NCBI GenBank assembly: GCA_015075305.1
Contig: JABTUS010000002.1
Location: forward strand, 372,001 to 436,000
Origin: Opitutaceae bacterium
Lineage (GTDB): Bacteria > Verrucomicrobiota > Verrucomicrobiia > Opitutales > Opitutaceae
Reading direction: 5' to 3'
DNA: 64,000 nucleotides
The notes below the pieces were generated by a model. That model was given only the letters and a program-made list of their open reading frames with translations, was not told the origin of the DNA and made no database searches. Positions 1 through 7,910 of the stretch are shown in pieces; the first letter of the stretch is position 1; each line of letters begins with the position of its first letter. Position numbers and translations under genes: made by a program.

Positions 1-609
1 GTAGAGTACCTGTGGCTCGGCACGACGCTCACGGGGATTCAGGTTCTGTGGAGCACGGTGATTCTGGGCGGAGTTGGTTTTGCATTGATGCCGTCGCGGC
101 GCAATCCCCCCCGGGTCAAGGTGAAGCCGATCGGTTTTCTCTGGGGCTTTTTTTCCGCAGCCGGGCAGGGAGTTGGCGCGGTTCTCAGCCGCAAGGCCAG
201 TGAGGTCGCAAATTCCAGCGGGCAGACCCTTGATGGCATTACTGGAGCCTATCAGCGCATCCTCGGAGGACTTGTGATCGCCCTTCTCTTTTTTCTGATC
301 CGGGCAGTCATCAAGAGGGCGTTTGGTGGAAAGAGTCAGGAACCGGCGCTGCCTCGATCAGTCGATCGGCCCTGGTATGCATTTCTCTGGATTCCCGCCA
401 ATGCGCTGTCCGGCGCGGTCATCGGAGTAAGTTGCTACCAGTGGGCGCTCTTCACGACCAGCAGCGGACTCGTTCTTCCCATTGTCGCAACAACGCCCCT
501 GGTGATCATTCCGCTCTCGTATTGGATTGAGCGGGAAACGCCCACCCTTCGCTCGATCATCGGCGCCGCGATTGCGGTCACCGGTGCGGTGGCGCTCACG
601 CAGGTGTAG
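1..609 (+). CDS. EamA/DMT-family permease, 5' end outside window
   Basis: The reading frame is open from base 1, so only the last 202 residues of an inner-membrane drug/metabolite transporter-type permease are visible and the true start lies upstream. The protein has a series of hydrophobic segments separated by short basic loops. Its end, with a conserved Pro/Gly-containing helix pair and a final segment ending in VTGAVALTQV, is typical of the second EamA repeat. The substrate cannot be told from sequence. A 12-bp palindrome (CGCCAATTGGCG, 618-629) follows the stop, with no T-tract. The internal GTG at 58 is not the start, because hydrophobic coding continues in frame 5' of it. Confidence 0.8.
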   Translation, partial: VEYLWLGTTLTGIQVLWSTVILGGVGFALMPSRRNPPRVKVKPIGFLWGFFSAAGQGVGAVLSRKASEVANSSGQTLDGITGAYQRILGGLVIALLFFLIRAVIKRAFGGKSQEPALPRSVDRPWYAFLWIPANALSGAVIGVSCYQWALFTTSSGLVLPIVATTPLVIIPLSYWIERETPTLRSIIGAAIAVTGAVALTQV

Positions 610-632
610 GGCGGCTTCGCCAATTGGCGCGA

Positions 633-770
633 CTAGAAATCCGCGAACAAGCCTTCCGGGGAGGCGAACGGAATCCGGTAGGTGGAGAAATCGCGCGTGT
701 CTGTGGCGGCCACCAACGGGCCGGTATCAACCAGCACGACGCGCTTTAAGGCGATTTCGGATGGTTTCAT
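633..770 (-). pseudogene. PIN-domain (VapC-like) toxin remnant with internal deletion
   Basis: This 45-codon frame starts like a PIN ribonuclease, with a basic N-terminus followed by VVLVDTGPLVAA containing the first conserved acidic residue. It then jumps directly to TDTRDFSTYRI, which matches the usual C-terminal PIN segment (T-x-D-R-R-D-F-x-x-Y). About 80-90 residues that normally lie between them, including the central acidic residues, are absent. The ATG at 770 lies inside the 3' end of the upstream antitoxin frame, a normal overlap for this kind of operon. The product should be inactive. The family assignment rests on the two short motifs. Confidence 0.55.
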
Positions 771-969
771 GCGTGCTTTCTGAACGATGCGGACGACGCA
801 CAACGCCGAACAGGTGTTCCAAGTCGGCGAACGGGCGCTCTGGCTTGCCGGTGGCACGGGCGAAGACATACATTGTTTCGCCCGACTTCACCTTGATGGT
901 TTCGCCTCAGTCGGCGGCGGCACGCGCGGCACGGAAATTCCGCTGAAAGTCTGTCAGGGTTGTTTCCAT
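727..969 (-). pseudogene. Antitoxin remnant with in-frame stop
   Basis: Read from the ATG at 969 the frame gives METTLTDFQRNFR and so on, then hits TGA at codon 21, and afterwards continues in frame with GETIKVKSGETMYVF to a stop at 727-729 (81 codons in all). A short DNA-binding type N-terminus followed by a Lys/Arg-rich tail and overlap with a PIN toxin is the layout of a type II antitoxin of the Phd/AbrB sort. The exact family cannot be fixed. The in-frame TGA, together with the deletion in the toxin, indicates a dead module. Re-initiation after the TGA (ATG of METMYVF-like sequence) would lose the N-terminal domain. Confidence 0.45.
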
Positions 970-975
970 GCCCAA

Positions 976-1005
976 TCAGATTGTCTGACTGATAGCGGAC
1001 GTCAA
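976..1005 (-). promoter_or_regulatory. Putative promoter/operator of the broken TA pair
   Basis: On the minus strand a TTGACG -35-like box (1005-1000) stands 16-18 bases from a weak -10 (CAATCT/AATCTG). The -10 sits on a palindrome, TCAGA-TTG-TCTGA (976-988), only six bases before the antitoxin ATG. A palindrome over the -10 is the usual autoregulatory design of type II TA operons. The -10 match is poor. Confidence 0.3.
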
Positions 1006-1233
1006 GCGGGAGCCAGTGGTCGGCAGGCGGGCGCGGACGGTTCACAAGCCGGCCGAGGACAGCCTCCGCGCGAGTCCGGAAGTTCTTGCGGAAGCGTTTG
1101 CCAACGATGCGCGCGCAGAGTTCAAACACGATTTTCGCGGAGGAATTCGTGAACTCCGAAATGAAACAAGGATTTTCCGACTCTATGATCCATTGGGCCG
1201 GTCGATGTCCAAATAGCTTGTCGGAAACCTTAA

Positions 1234-1252
1234 CTCGCTCTTTTAGAGCGAG
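1234..1252 (-). terminator. Putative terminator of tRNA-Ser
   Basis: A perfect 8-bp hairpin (CTCGCTCT-TTT-AGAGCGAG) lies eight bases past the tRNA 3' end in the direction of tRNA transcription. The U-tract that should follow is weak (TTAAGGTTT), so termination is likely but not strongly marked. Confidence 0.4.
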
Positions 1253-1254
1253 AT

Positions 1255-1344
<90 letters not shown>

Positions 1345-1448
1345 TGGTGGCCCTCGCGCCCGCGTCAGGCGCTGAGGGGTTTGAGACGCTGCTCATCCGA
1401 GAATGTCCGGTCAACGGAAAACCTTTCCACCACATGCCGGCGGAAACC

Positions 1449-2027
1449 TCACTTTACCGCCTCCAGATTGAGGCTCATCAGCGTGCCGTGGGTCTTGTCG
1501 AGGTGCGGCAGATAAGCCTGCGAATAGTCGTCGACCTGCGCGTGCTCTGTCGTCCTCCAATCCCAGCGCCTCACCTCGCGAAATCCAACGGAAAGCAGCT
1601 CCCGCGTCAGAAGCGGTTCGTCAAAGACCATCCTGTGATAATCATACTCGTCGCGCTGCCCTCCCACGATCAATCCCACCAGGCCCGTCAACCCGTCCTT
1701 CAATCCCTGCTCATGGTAGAGCTTCGCGCAGGCGGCAAAATCGGGCACGGCGAGGCGCAGCACGCCCCCGCGCTCGAGCACTCGAAACCACTCCACCAGC
1801 ACCGCACGATACTCTTTCCGCGAGAAATGCTCGAGCACGTGCGCGGCATAAATCAGTTCAACCGAATCGCTCGCAATCGAGGGAAGCCGTTCGACGCGCG
1901 AAACCAGATCGATGTGCGGCAAGGGGAGGATGTCGACATGGTAGAACCCAGGTATGTATTTCCGGCCGCACCCCAAATGCAGCTTCCTCGGCCCAACCCC
2001 CGGTGCAGGCGTGGCGGGCACACTCAC
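1449..2027 (-). CDS. Class I SAM-dependent methyltransferase
   Basis: The product is a 192-residue cytoplasmic methyltransferase of the Methyltransf_11/predicted-SAM-methyltransferase type. The N-terminal KLHLGCGRKYIPGF holds the glycine-rich SAM loop (motif I). HVDILPLP is the acidic strand-2 position, and IYAAHVLEHFSRKE is the motif typical of this family after strand 4. The start is a GTG at 2027 that forms a GTGA four-base overlap with the stop of the upstream methyltransferase, so the two are translationally coupled. The substrate is unknown. Its position beside three GT41 glycosyltransferases suggests that it modifies a sugar or glycoprotein, which is inference. Confidence 0.85.
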   Translation of the reverse strand: MSVPATPAPGVGPRKLHLGCGRKYIPGFYHVDILPLPHIDLVSRVERLPSIASDSVELIYAAHVLEHFSRKEYRAVLVEWFRVLERGGVLRLAVPDFAACAKLYHEQGLKDGLTGLVGLIVGGQRDEYDYHRMVFDEPLLTRELLSVGFREVRRWDWRTTEHAQVDDYSQAYLPHLDKTHGTLMSLNLEAVK

Positions 2028-2947
2028 ACTTCCCCTTCCAGCCAGCTTCCCGGTCGCGAAAATCCAGCGGTTTCCGTCAACGCATCCGTCCTGGTCTTCA
2101 CTCCGCAGGCCAGAAGGCGCCCGTTAAATCGTTGAAAGAGCTCGACGCGTTCCTGCGCATATCCCGCGTCCACCAACCAGCGGCCAAGGGCCTCGCCATT
2201 CGGCGCAAACCAGTTCCATCCCTTTTCCAGTGTACCCGAATAGCCGCAGAGGCCCGTCCCTTCTGCTTCGCCATTGTGCGCCTTCGTCTCGACCACCAGC
2301 CGGCCGCCCACCTTGAGATAGGCAAAACAGATCCGCAAAAACAAGACAGGGTCGGTCACGTGATAGATCACACCGCTGCAATAAATCACGTCGAAACGCT
2401 GTTTCCACTCCGGGCGGTCCGCATAGAGGCTGTCGGTGGTGATGTTCGCGGGTATGCCCAGGAGCTTGCAGAGCCCCGACGCCGACTCCGCCGACCGTCG
2501 ATGTTCCTCCATCGCTTCCACGTCCGCGCCCAAACCGCGCAGCAGCAGCAAATCGCCGCCCGACCAGCAGCCAATGTCGAGAACACGTTTGCCCCGCAGG
2601 TCCGACGGGATGAATCCCCGTTCGATCGATTCAGTGCCAATCTCAACATGACGCGGCCCCATGGCACCGGTTCGCACGCATCCCCCGCCCCAATCGTAGT
2701 CGTGCCCCCAGACAAAAAAGTCGCGAAACGCCTGCGATGACGCCGCATGCCAGAAATTTGCCGGCGGCGAATCATCCGGAAAACGTTTCAGAAGTTCCTG
2801 ATGAATCGCCCGACGCTGCTCCGACGAAGAGGGCAGAACCGACTCCAAGGCCTGCCGGACGCATCTTTCCGCCAATGCGCGCTCCACTTTGACCGCAGCG
2901 GAAGCAAAGGCATGGGCCGTTTCATATCGGGCGCGATCCAACGTCAT
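2024..2947 (-). CDS. DUF1698/CmoB-like SAM-dependent methyltransferase
   Basis: This 307-residue protein has a central SAM domain. RGKRVLDIGCWSGGDLLLL is motif I, and the later DVIYCSGVIYHVTDPVLFLR matches the DUF1698 family, in which the YH-L/T-P segment follows strand 4. An HDYDWG-type segment precedes the SAM loop. The family includes the tRNA-modifying CmoB, but CmoB has its own N-terminal domain that I do not recognise here, so a small-molecule or glycan methyltransferase is as likely. I chose the ATG at 2947 (MTLDRARYE) because the longer frame runs into the divergent gene. It is transcribed away from the GT41 cluster and coupled to the next methyltransferase. Confidence 0.75.
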   Translation of the reverse strand: MTLDRARYETAHAFASAAVKVERALAERCVRQALESVLPSSSEQRRAIHQELLKRFPDDSPPANFWHAASSQAFRDFFVWGHDYDWGGGCVRTGAMGPRHVEIGTESIERGFIPSDLRGKRVLDIGCWSGGDLLLLRGLGADVEAMEEHRRSAESASGLCKLLGIPANITTDSLYADRPEWKQRFDVIYCSGVIYHVTDPVLFLRICFAYLKVGGRLVVETKAHNGEAEGTGLCGYSGTLEKGWNWFAPNGEALGRWLVDAGYAQERVELFQRFNGRLLACGVKTRTDALTETAGFSRPGSWLEGEV

Positions 2948-3038
2948 GGTCGCAAGCGAGTGTCCGCAATTTCGCCCCAAAGCAAGCCTATCCAAAGACC
3001 ATTTGCCATGTCGCCGTATCGCCCCAACGCTCGACAAA

Positions 3039-5141
3039 GTGACTCAGGCAGAAATCAACACCCGCTTGCAGCAGGCGATGGACCTGCACCAGCAGGGTCG
3101 CCTGCCGGAAGCCGAACGCGTGTACCGCGAGGTTCTGACGCACCAGCCCCGCAATGCGGCAGGCTTGCACCTTTTGGGCGTGCTGGCCCTGCAGGCTGGC
3201 AAACCGACCGACGCCGCGCGCTTGATTCGCTCCGCCCTGCAGATCGATCCCACCGAAGCCGCCGCATGGAGCAATTGCGGCGAAGCGCTGCGTGCACTCC
3301 ATCAATACGCCGAGGCTGAAGCCTGCTACCGCGAGGCCGTGAGGCGCGCTCCAGACAATGCCTCATTTTGGAGCAACCTGAGCATCGCGCTTCACTACCT
3401 GGATCGTATGCCGGAAGCCGAGAGCGCCTTGCGACGCTCCCTCGCACTTCAGCCCCAGAACACCAAGGCCTGGTGCAATCTCGGCAATGTGCTGAGGGTT
3501 CAGATGCGTTTCGCCGAGGCCGGTGAAGCTCTGCGGCAGGCGCTCACACTGCAACCCGCCATGCCTGAGGCATGGAACAGCCTGGGAGCGTTGCTGCGCG
3601 ATCAGAAACGCATCGAAGAAGCTGAACGCAGTTTCCGCAGGGCCATCGAAATCAATCCACGCTTTGCGGAGGCCTTCAGCAATCTGGGTTCCCTGCTCAA
3701 GGAGACGGGTCGTCTGAGCGAGGCGGAATCGATGTACCGGCAGTCGCTGGCACTGGCTCCCCACATCGCCGAAACGCACAGCGGGCTCGCTTCGACCCAG
3801 CGGGAGGCGGGACTGAACGATCTGGCATGCAAGGGTTATCAGGATGCCCTGCGGCTCAGCCCGCGCACGATTCGCTACCTGAGCAATCTGCTTTTCACGC
3901 AGGCCGCCAATGCCACCGCTCCCGACCCCGCGCATTTCGCCAACGCGCAGGCCTGGGGCAGGGCCTCCATGCGTCCTCCACTCTGCCAGGGACCGGTGGC
4001 CAGCGTCGTCAGCCGGCCCCTGCGCATCGGCTACCTCTCCGCCGATTTCAAGCACCACGCCATCGCGCGTTTCGTCGAATCGCTCTTCTCAGCCCACGAT
4101 CGGAACCGCGTCCAGGTCTTCGCCTACTCCAACGTCAAACATCCCGACGCGACAACCGAAAGCATCCAGTCCCGCGTCGACCACTGGCACGTCGTTGCAG
4201 CCCTGACCGACGAGGCCGCCGCGCGGCTCATCCACAGTCATCAGCTCGATCTCCTCATCGACCTGAACGCGCATACGCGCGACTCGCGCATTGGCATTCT
4301 TGGGTACAAGCCCGCTCCGATACAGGCCACATACCTCGGCTATTTTGCAACGACGGGACTGCCTGCAGTCGATTACTGGATCACGGACTCCATCCTTCAT
4401 CCGGAATCCACCAAGGAGCTCGCCGTCGAGCAACTGTGGCGCCTGCCCCGCTGCTGGATTGCCTATGGCCCGCCCTCGGATTCGCCCGAAGTCGGAATAC
4501 CGGCGACGCCGGGCCTGACCTTCGGTTCATACAACCACCTCTCAAAGATTGGCGAGTCCACACTGGATCTCTGGAGTTCGGTGCTGCGCGCGGTCCCTGA
4601 TTCCCGCCTCCTTCTGAAAACGCGACACCTCGGCGATCCTGGAATCCAGGAACGTGTGCGCGCCTCCTTCCGCTCCCGGGGCATCGACGCGGGCCGGCTC
4701 GATTTCGCCGGGCACACGCCGGGTCTTGGTGATCACCTGCGCGGGTATCACAACCTCGATATCGCGCTGGATCCGCATCCCTACAACGGAGGCACCACAA
4801 CGTGCGACGCCCTCTGGATGGGCGTGCCTGTTCTCACCCTGACCGGCGCGACCATGCCCGCACGCATGTCGACGTCGATGCTGACCTCCGTCGGCCTGCC
4901 GGACTGGATCGCGGACTCACCCGCGGATTTTGTGTCGCGCGCCGTCGCTCACGCCACCGCATGGCAGGCGCTATCACCCCGGGAAAAACTCGATCGCCGC
5001 CGTGCCATCCGCGCGCAAGCTGCTGCGAGTCCGCTGTTCGATGCGCGCGATCTCGCCCGCGCCCTCGAAAGCGCCTTTGAAGGCATGCTTGGGAAGCGGG
5101 CATCCAGCGACGCCCGTGTGCAACCGGTCGGGGTTGGATGA
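3039..5141 (+). CDS. TPR-GT41 O-GlcNAc-transferase-like protein (copy 1)
   Basis: This 700-residue protein has about eight tetratricopeptide repeats in residues 1-300 (recurring AW.NLG..L and FAEA..S.R.A patterns). A GT41/SPINDLY-type glycosyltransferase domain follows, from about residue 327 (PLRIGYLSADFKHHAI) to the C-terminus. Diagnostic blocks are DLLIDLNAHT, APIQATYLGYFATTGL with VDYWITD, and the GT-B sugar-nucleotide loop HPYNGGTTTCDALWMGVPVL. GT41 enzymes transfer a sugar, often GlcNAc from UDP-GlcNAc, to Ser/Thr of proteins. No signal peptide is seen, so it is cytoplasmic. I chose the GTG at 3039 because the start then aligns with both downstream paralogs (x-L-x-x-A-x-x-x-H-x-x-G-R). 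A frame from 2889 is also open. Confidence 0.88.
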   Translation: MTQAEINTRLQQAMDLHQQGRLPEAERVYREVLTHQPRNAAGLHLLGVLALQAGKPTDAARLIRSALQIDPTEAAAWSNCGEALRALHQYAEAEACYREAVRRAPDNASFWSNLSIALHYLDRMPEAESALRRSLALQPQNTKAWCNLGNVLRVQMRFAEAGEALRQALTLQPAMPEAWNSLGALLRDQKRIEEAERSFRRAIEINPRFAEAFSNLGSLLKETGRLSEAESMYRQSLALAPHIAETHSGLASTQREAGLNDLACKGYQDALRLSPRTIRYLSNLLFTQAANATAPDPAHFANAQAWGRASMRPPLCQGPVASVVSRPLRIGYLSADFKHHAIARFVESLFSAHDRNRVQVFAYSNVKHPDATTESIQSRVDHWHVVAALTDEAAARLIHSHQLDLLIDLNAHTRDSRIGILGYKPAPIQATYLGYFATTGLPAVDYWITDSILHPESTKELAVEQLWRLPRCWIAYGPPSDSPEVGIPATPGLTFGSYNHLSKIGESTLDLWSSVLRAVPDSRLLLKTRHLGDPGIQERVRASFRSRGIDAGRLDFAGHTPGLGDHLRGYHNLDIALDPHPYNGGTTTCDALWMGVPVLTLTGATMPARMSTSMLTSVGLPDWIADSPADFVSRAVAHATAWQALSPREKLDRRRAIRAQAAASPLFDARDLARALESAFEGMLGKRASSDARVQPVGVG

Positions 5142-5517
5142 AGAGCGCCAAACACTTGTCGGCACCCCTCGGCCGGAGGAACATGCATCCCCCCACCGCT
5201 GGACGGGCAGGCATCTCCCGTCCGCTATTTGTCAGCATCCTTCCGCTGGAGAAGCATGCATCCCCCCCTCCGCTGGAGGGGCATGCTTTGTCATGCCCAG
5301 GGTTCGCCCGTCGCGCCACAACGCCGGTGCCTATTCCCATCGACCCATTCCACCTATTCCTCTCCGCGTGCTCCGCGGCTCCGCGTGAAATTCTTCCGAC
5401 GCTGTTTTGCGACGCACGTCCCCAGGGCACGACGGAGCGTGCCCCTCCAAGAGCGGGTGAAAGGCGGCGCTTGATCCTCCCAAGGCACCGACTTGCAGGC
5501 ATTTCTTCACACGGGCA
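5142..5517 (+). repeat. Intergenic region with hairpin-forming mini-repeats
   Basis: These 376 bases between two GT41 genes encode no convincing protein. They hold a GC-rich unit related to TGCATCCCCC..CCGCTGGA, seen about three times (near 5180, 5235 and 5255). One copy forms a perfect hairpin, CCCCTCC-GCT-GGAGGGG (5265-5281), flanked by GCATG/CATGC. A second hairpin is GGGCACG-ACGGAG-CGTGCCC (5425-5444). A CTCCGCG/CTCCGCGGCTCCGCGTG track lies near 5358-5390. They look like dispersed intergenic repeats of the genome and have no T-tract. Confidence 0.5.
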
Positions 5518-7899
5518 ATGAACCTGGATCCCGCGCTTCAAAAGGCCGTCAATAACCACCGGGAGGGACGGCTCGACGCGGCGGAGGCGGGTTACCGCGA
5601 CTGGTTGATCGGCCACGCGCACGACGCCTTCGTGCTGCATCAGCTCGGCATCATCTGCCTGCAAAGATCACGTCCCGAACAGGCGCTGCCCTTCCTCGAG
5701 TCGGCTGCGGCCGGCAATGCCACCAATGCCACGGTTTTCCAGCACTGGGGCGACGCCCTGAGCGGTCTGCAACGCCACGCTGAAGCCGAAAGGCTCTATC
5801 GTCGCGGTCTCACCATCGACGCCCGGCACCTCACCTTGCGGATCCATCTGGGAAACGCACTTCGAGCCCAGGGCCGACTGCCCGAAGCCGAAAATGCCTA
5901 CCGCGAGGTGCTGTCCCACGACCCCGCACTCGCCCGCGCACACTGCAATCTCGGGCTGGTCCTGGCTGATCAGGGGAGATTCTCCGAGGCCTCCGCTTCG
6001 TTCCAGCAGGCCCTCGCCCGTGGAGACACCTCCTTGGAAACTGTCCTCGGCGCAGCCCAGGCTTTTCTCGAATCGGGCGGCTTCAGTCAGTGCGAGACGC
6101 TGCTGCACGGTGCACTCAAGCGCACCCCCCACGACGCACGCCTCCTCAGCGTGCTCGGCGAATCCCTGCGCCGCCGCCAGGCGTTGGATGAGGCTGAATC
6201 CGTTCTGAGACAGGCCGTCTCCAGCCAACCCGTCCCACTCGCCGCCTGGCACAATCTGGGCAAGCTTCTCATCGATCGCAGTCGTCCGCACGAGGCGGAA
6301 CGGATTTTTCGCCAACTGCTCGCCGCTGCGCCGCAACACCCCGAAGTGCAGCTCGGCCTGGCCGTCTCGTTGATCGCGCAGCGCCAGCGCACCGAGGCCG
6401 AATCGATCCTTCGCGCGCTGACCAGCAGCCATCCCAGGCACGTCAAGGGCTGGGTTTGCCTCTCACGCACCCTGCTCACCCGGGCGCCGTCCGAGGCCCT
6501 TTCCTTTGCCAAACGCGCCATCGGACTTGCACCGGATGACAATGACGCCGCCGCCGTTCTGGCGGAGGCCCAAGCGCAAAACGGCGATGCCGAAAGCGCC
6601 CTCGTCGTGCAGCGAAGCATCCTGGCAAAACCCAATCCTGATCCACAGATGGTCAGCAGCCTGCTCGCCATGGCGGGCTACGCCGGATCGCTCACCGCGG
6701 GTGAATACCTCGCCATCGCACGACAATGGAGTGCGTCCCTTCCGCGCACCCGGCCCTCCACCCCGCTTCCCGTTCCGGATCGTGCGCGGCCTCTCAAGGT
6801 TGGCTATGTTTCCGCGGACTTTCGCGACCACGCCGTCGTCTCCTTCTTTGAGCCCATCCTCGAAGCGCATGCCCGGCAGTCCCTGGATGTCTCCGTCTAC
6901 GCCAGCGTGCCGGCGCCGGATGCAGTGACCCAGCGTCTCAAATCACGGCTTCCATCCGATCGCTGGCACTTCATCCACTCCTTGTCCGACTCCGCCGCCG
7001 CGGAATTGATTCGCAGCCACCGGATCGATGTTCTCATCGACCTCGGCGGACACACACGCGGCAACCGCCTCGGAGCGCTAGCCCAGCGCGCCGCACCCGT
7101 GCAGGCCTGCTACCTTGGATACTATGCGACAACCGGACTCGCCGAAATGGACTACTGGATCGGTGATGAAACCATTCTGCCTCCATCGCTCGACTCCTGT
7201 TACCCGGAAAGGCTCTGGCGGCTCCCGCGATGCTGGCTGTCGTATCAGCCTCCCGCGAAATGTCCGGAGCCCGCGAGATGCGACGACGGTCACACGTTGA
7301 CATTCGGGAGCTTCAACAACCGCCAGAAAATTTCCCCCCGCACACTGGATCTCTGGAGTCTGGTGCTGCGGGAAATCCCTGATTCGCGTCTCATCGTGAA
7401 AACCGCCGGGCTGGAGGAAGCCGGGCAGTGCGACCAACTGGCGGAGGCCTTCTCCAGCCGGGGAGTCGACCCCCGGCGCATCGTCCTCCGCGCACCCGCC
7501 CCGGACCGGCACACGCATCTTCAGCAATACCAGGAAGTCGACATCGCACTCGACACAACGCCATTCACCGGAGGAACCACGACGGCTGAAAGTCTGTGGA
7601 TGGGCGTGCCGGTGCTGACCCTGCTGGGTGACACCATGCCGGGAAGGATGTCCGCCTCATTTCTACGCACGGTGGGATTGAATGACTGGATTGCGGAAAC
7701 TGAGGACGCGTTTGTCCGCCTCGCCCGGATGCAGGTGGACCGCATGCGCTCCCGGGGAGTCGACGAACGCTCGCGCACCCGACATGCTCTGCGCTCCATG
7801 GTCGCTGCAAGTCCGCTCTGCGACGCAAACGAGCTCGCCCGTCTTCTTGCTGAAGCCTATGGCTCGATGCGTGACGCATTTTTCAGCAGAAATTCCTGA
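5518..7899 (+). CDS. TPR-GT41 O-GlcNAc-transferase-like protein (copy 2)
   Basis: At 793 residues this is the longest of three tandem paralogs. Ten or so TPR units fill residues 1-400 (for example LHQLGIICLQRSRPEQAL and AHCNLGLVLADQGRFSEA). The GT41 domain starts near residue 425 with PLKVGYVSADFRDHAV, followed by DVLIDLGGHT, APVQACYLGYYATTGL, MDYWIGDE and the nucleotide loop TPFTGGTTTAESLWMGVPVL. The ATG at 5518 directly follows the repeat-bearing spacer. Copy 3 starts only 11 bases after its stop, so copies 2 and 3 are very likely one transcript. The longer TPR array than copies 1 and 3 suggests different protein targets. Confidence 0.88.
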   Translation: MNLDPALQKAVNNHREGRLDAAEAGYRDWLIGHAHDAFVLHQLGIICLQRSRPEQALPFLESAAAGNATNATVFQHWGDALSGLQRHAEAERLYRRGLTIDARHLTLRIHLGNALRAQGRLPEAENAYREVLSHDPALARAHCNLGLVLADQGRFSEASASFQQALARGDTSLETVLGAAQAFLESGGFSQCETLLHGALKRTPHDARLLSVLGESLRRRQALDEAESVLRQAVSSQPVPLAAWHNLGKLLIDRSRPHEAERIFRQLLAAAPQHPEVQLGLAVSLIAQRQRTEAESILRALTSSHPRHVKGWVCLSRTLLTRAPSEALSFAKRAIGLAPDDNDAAAVLAEAQAQNGDAESALVVQRSILAKPNPDPQMVSSLLAMAGYAGSLTAGEYLAIARQWSASLPRTRPSTPLPVPDRARPLKVGYVSADFRDHAVVSFFEPILEAHARQSLDVSVYASVPAPDAVTQRLKSRLPSDRWHFIHSLSDSAAAELIRSHRIDVLIDLGGHTRGNRLGALAQRAAPVQACYLGYYATTGLAEMDYWIGDETILPPSLDSCYPERLWRLPRCWLSYQPPAKCPEPARCDDGHTLTFGSFNNRQKISPRTLDLWSLVLREIPDSRLIVKTAGLEEAGQCDQLAEAFSSRGVDPRRIVLRAPAPDRHTHLQQYQEVDIALDTTPFTGGTTTAESLWMGVPVLTLLGDTMPGRMSASFLRTVGLNDWIAETEDAFVRLARMQVDRMRSRGVDERSRTRHALRSMVAASPLCDANELARLLAEAYGSMRDAFFSRNS

Positions 7900-7910
7900 C
7901 AGACGCCTCA

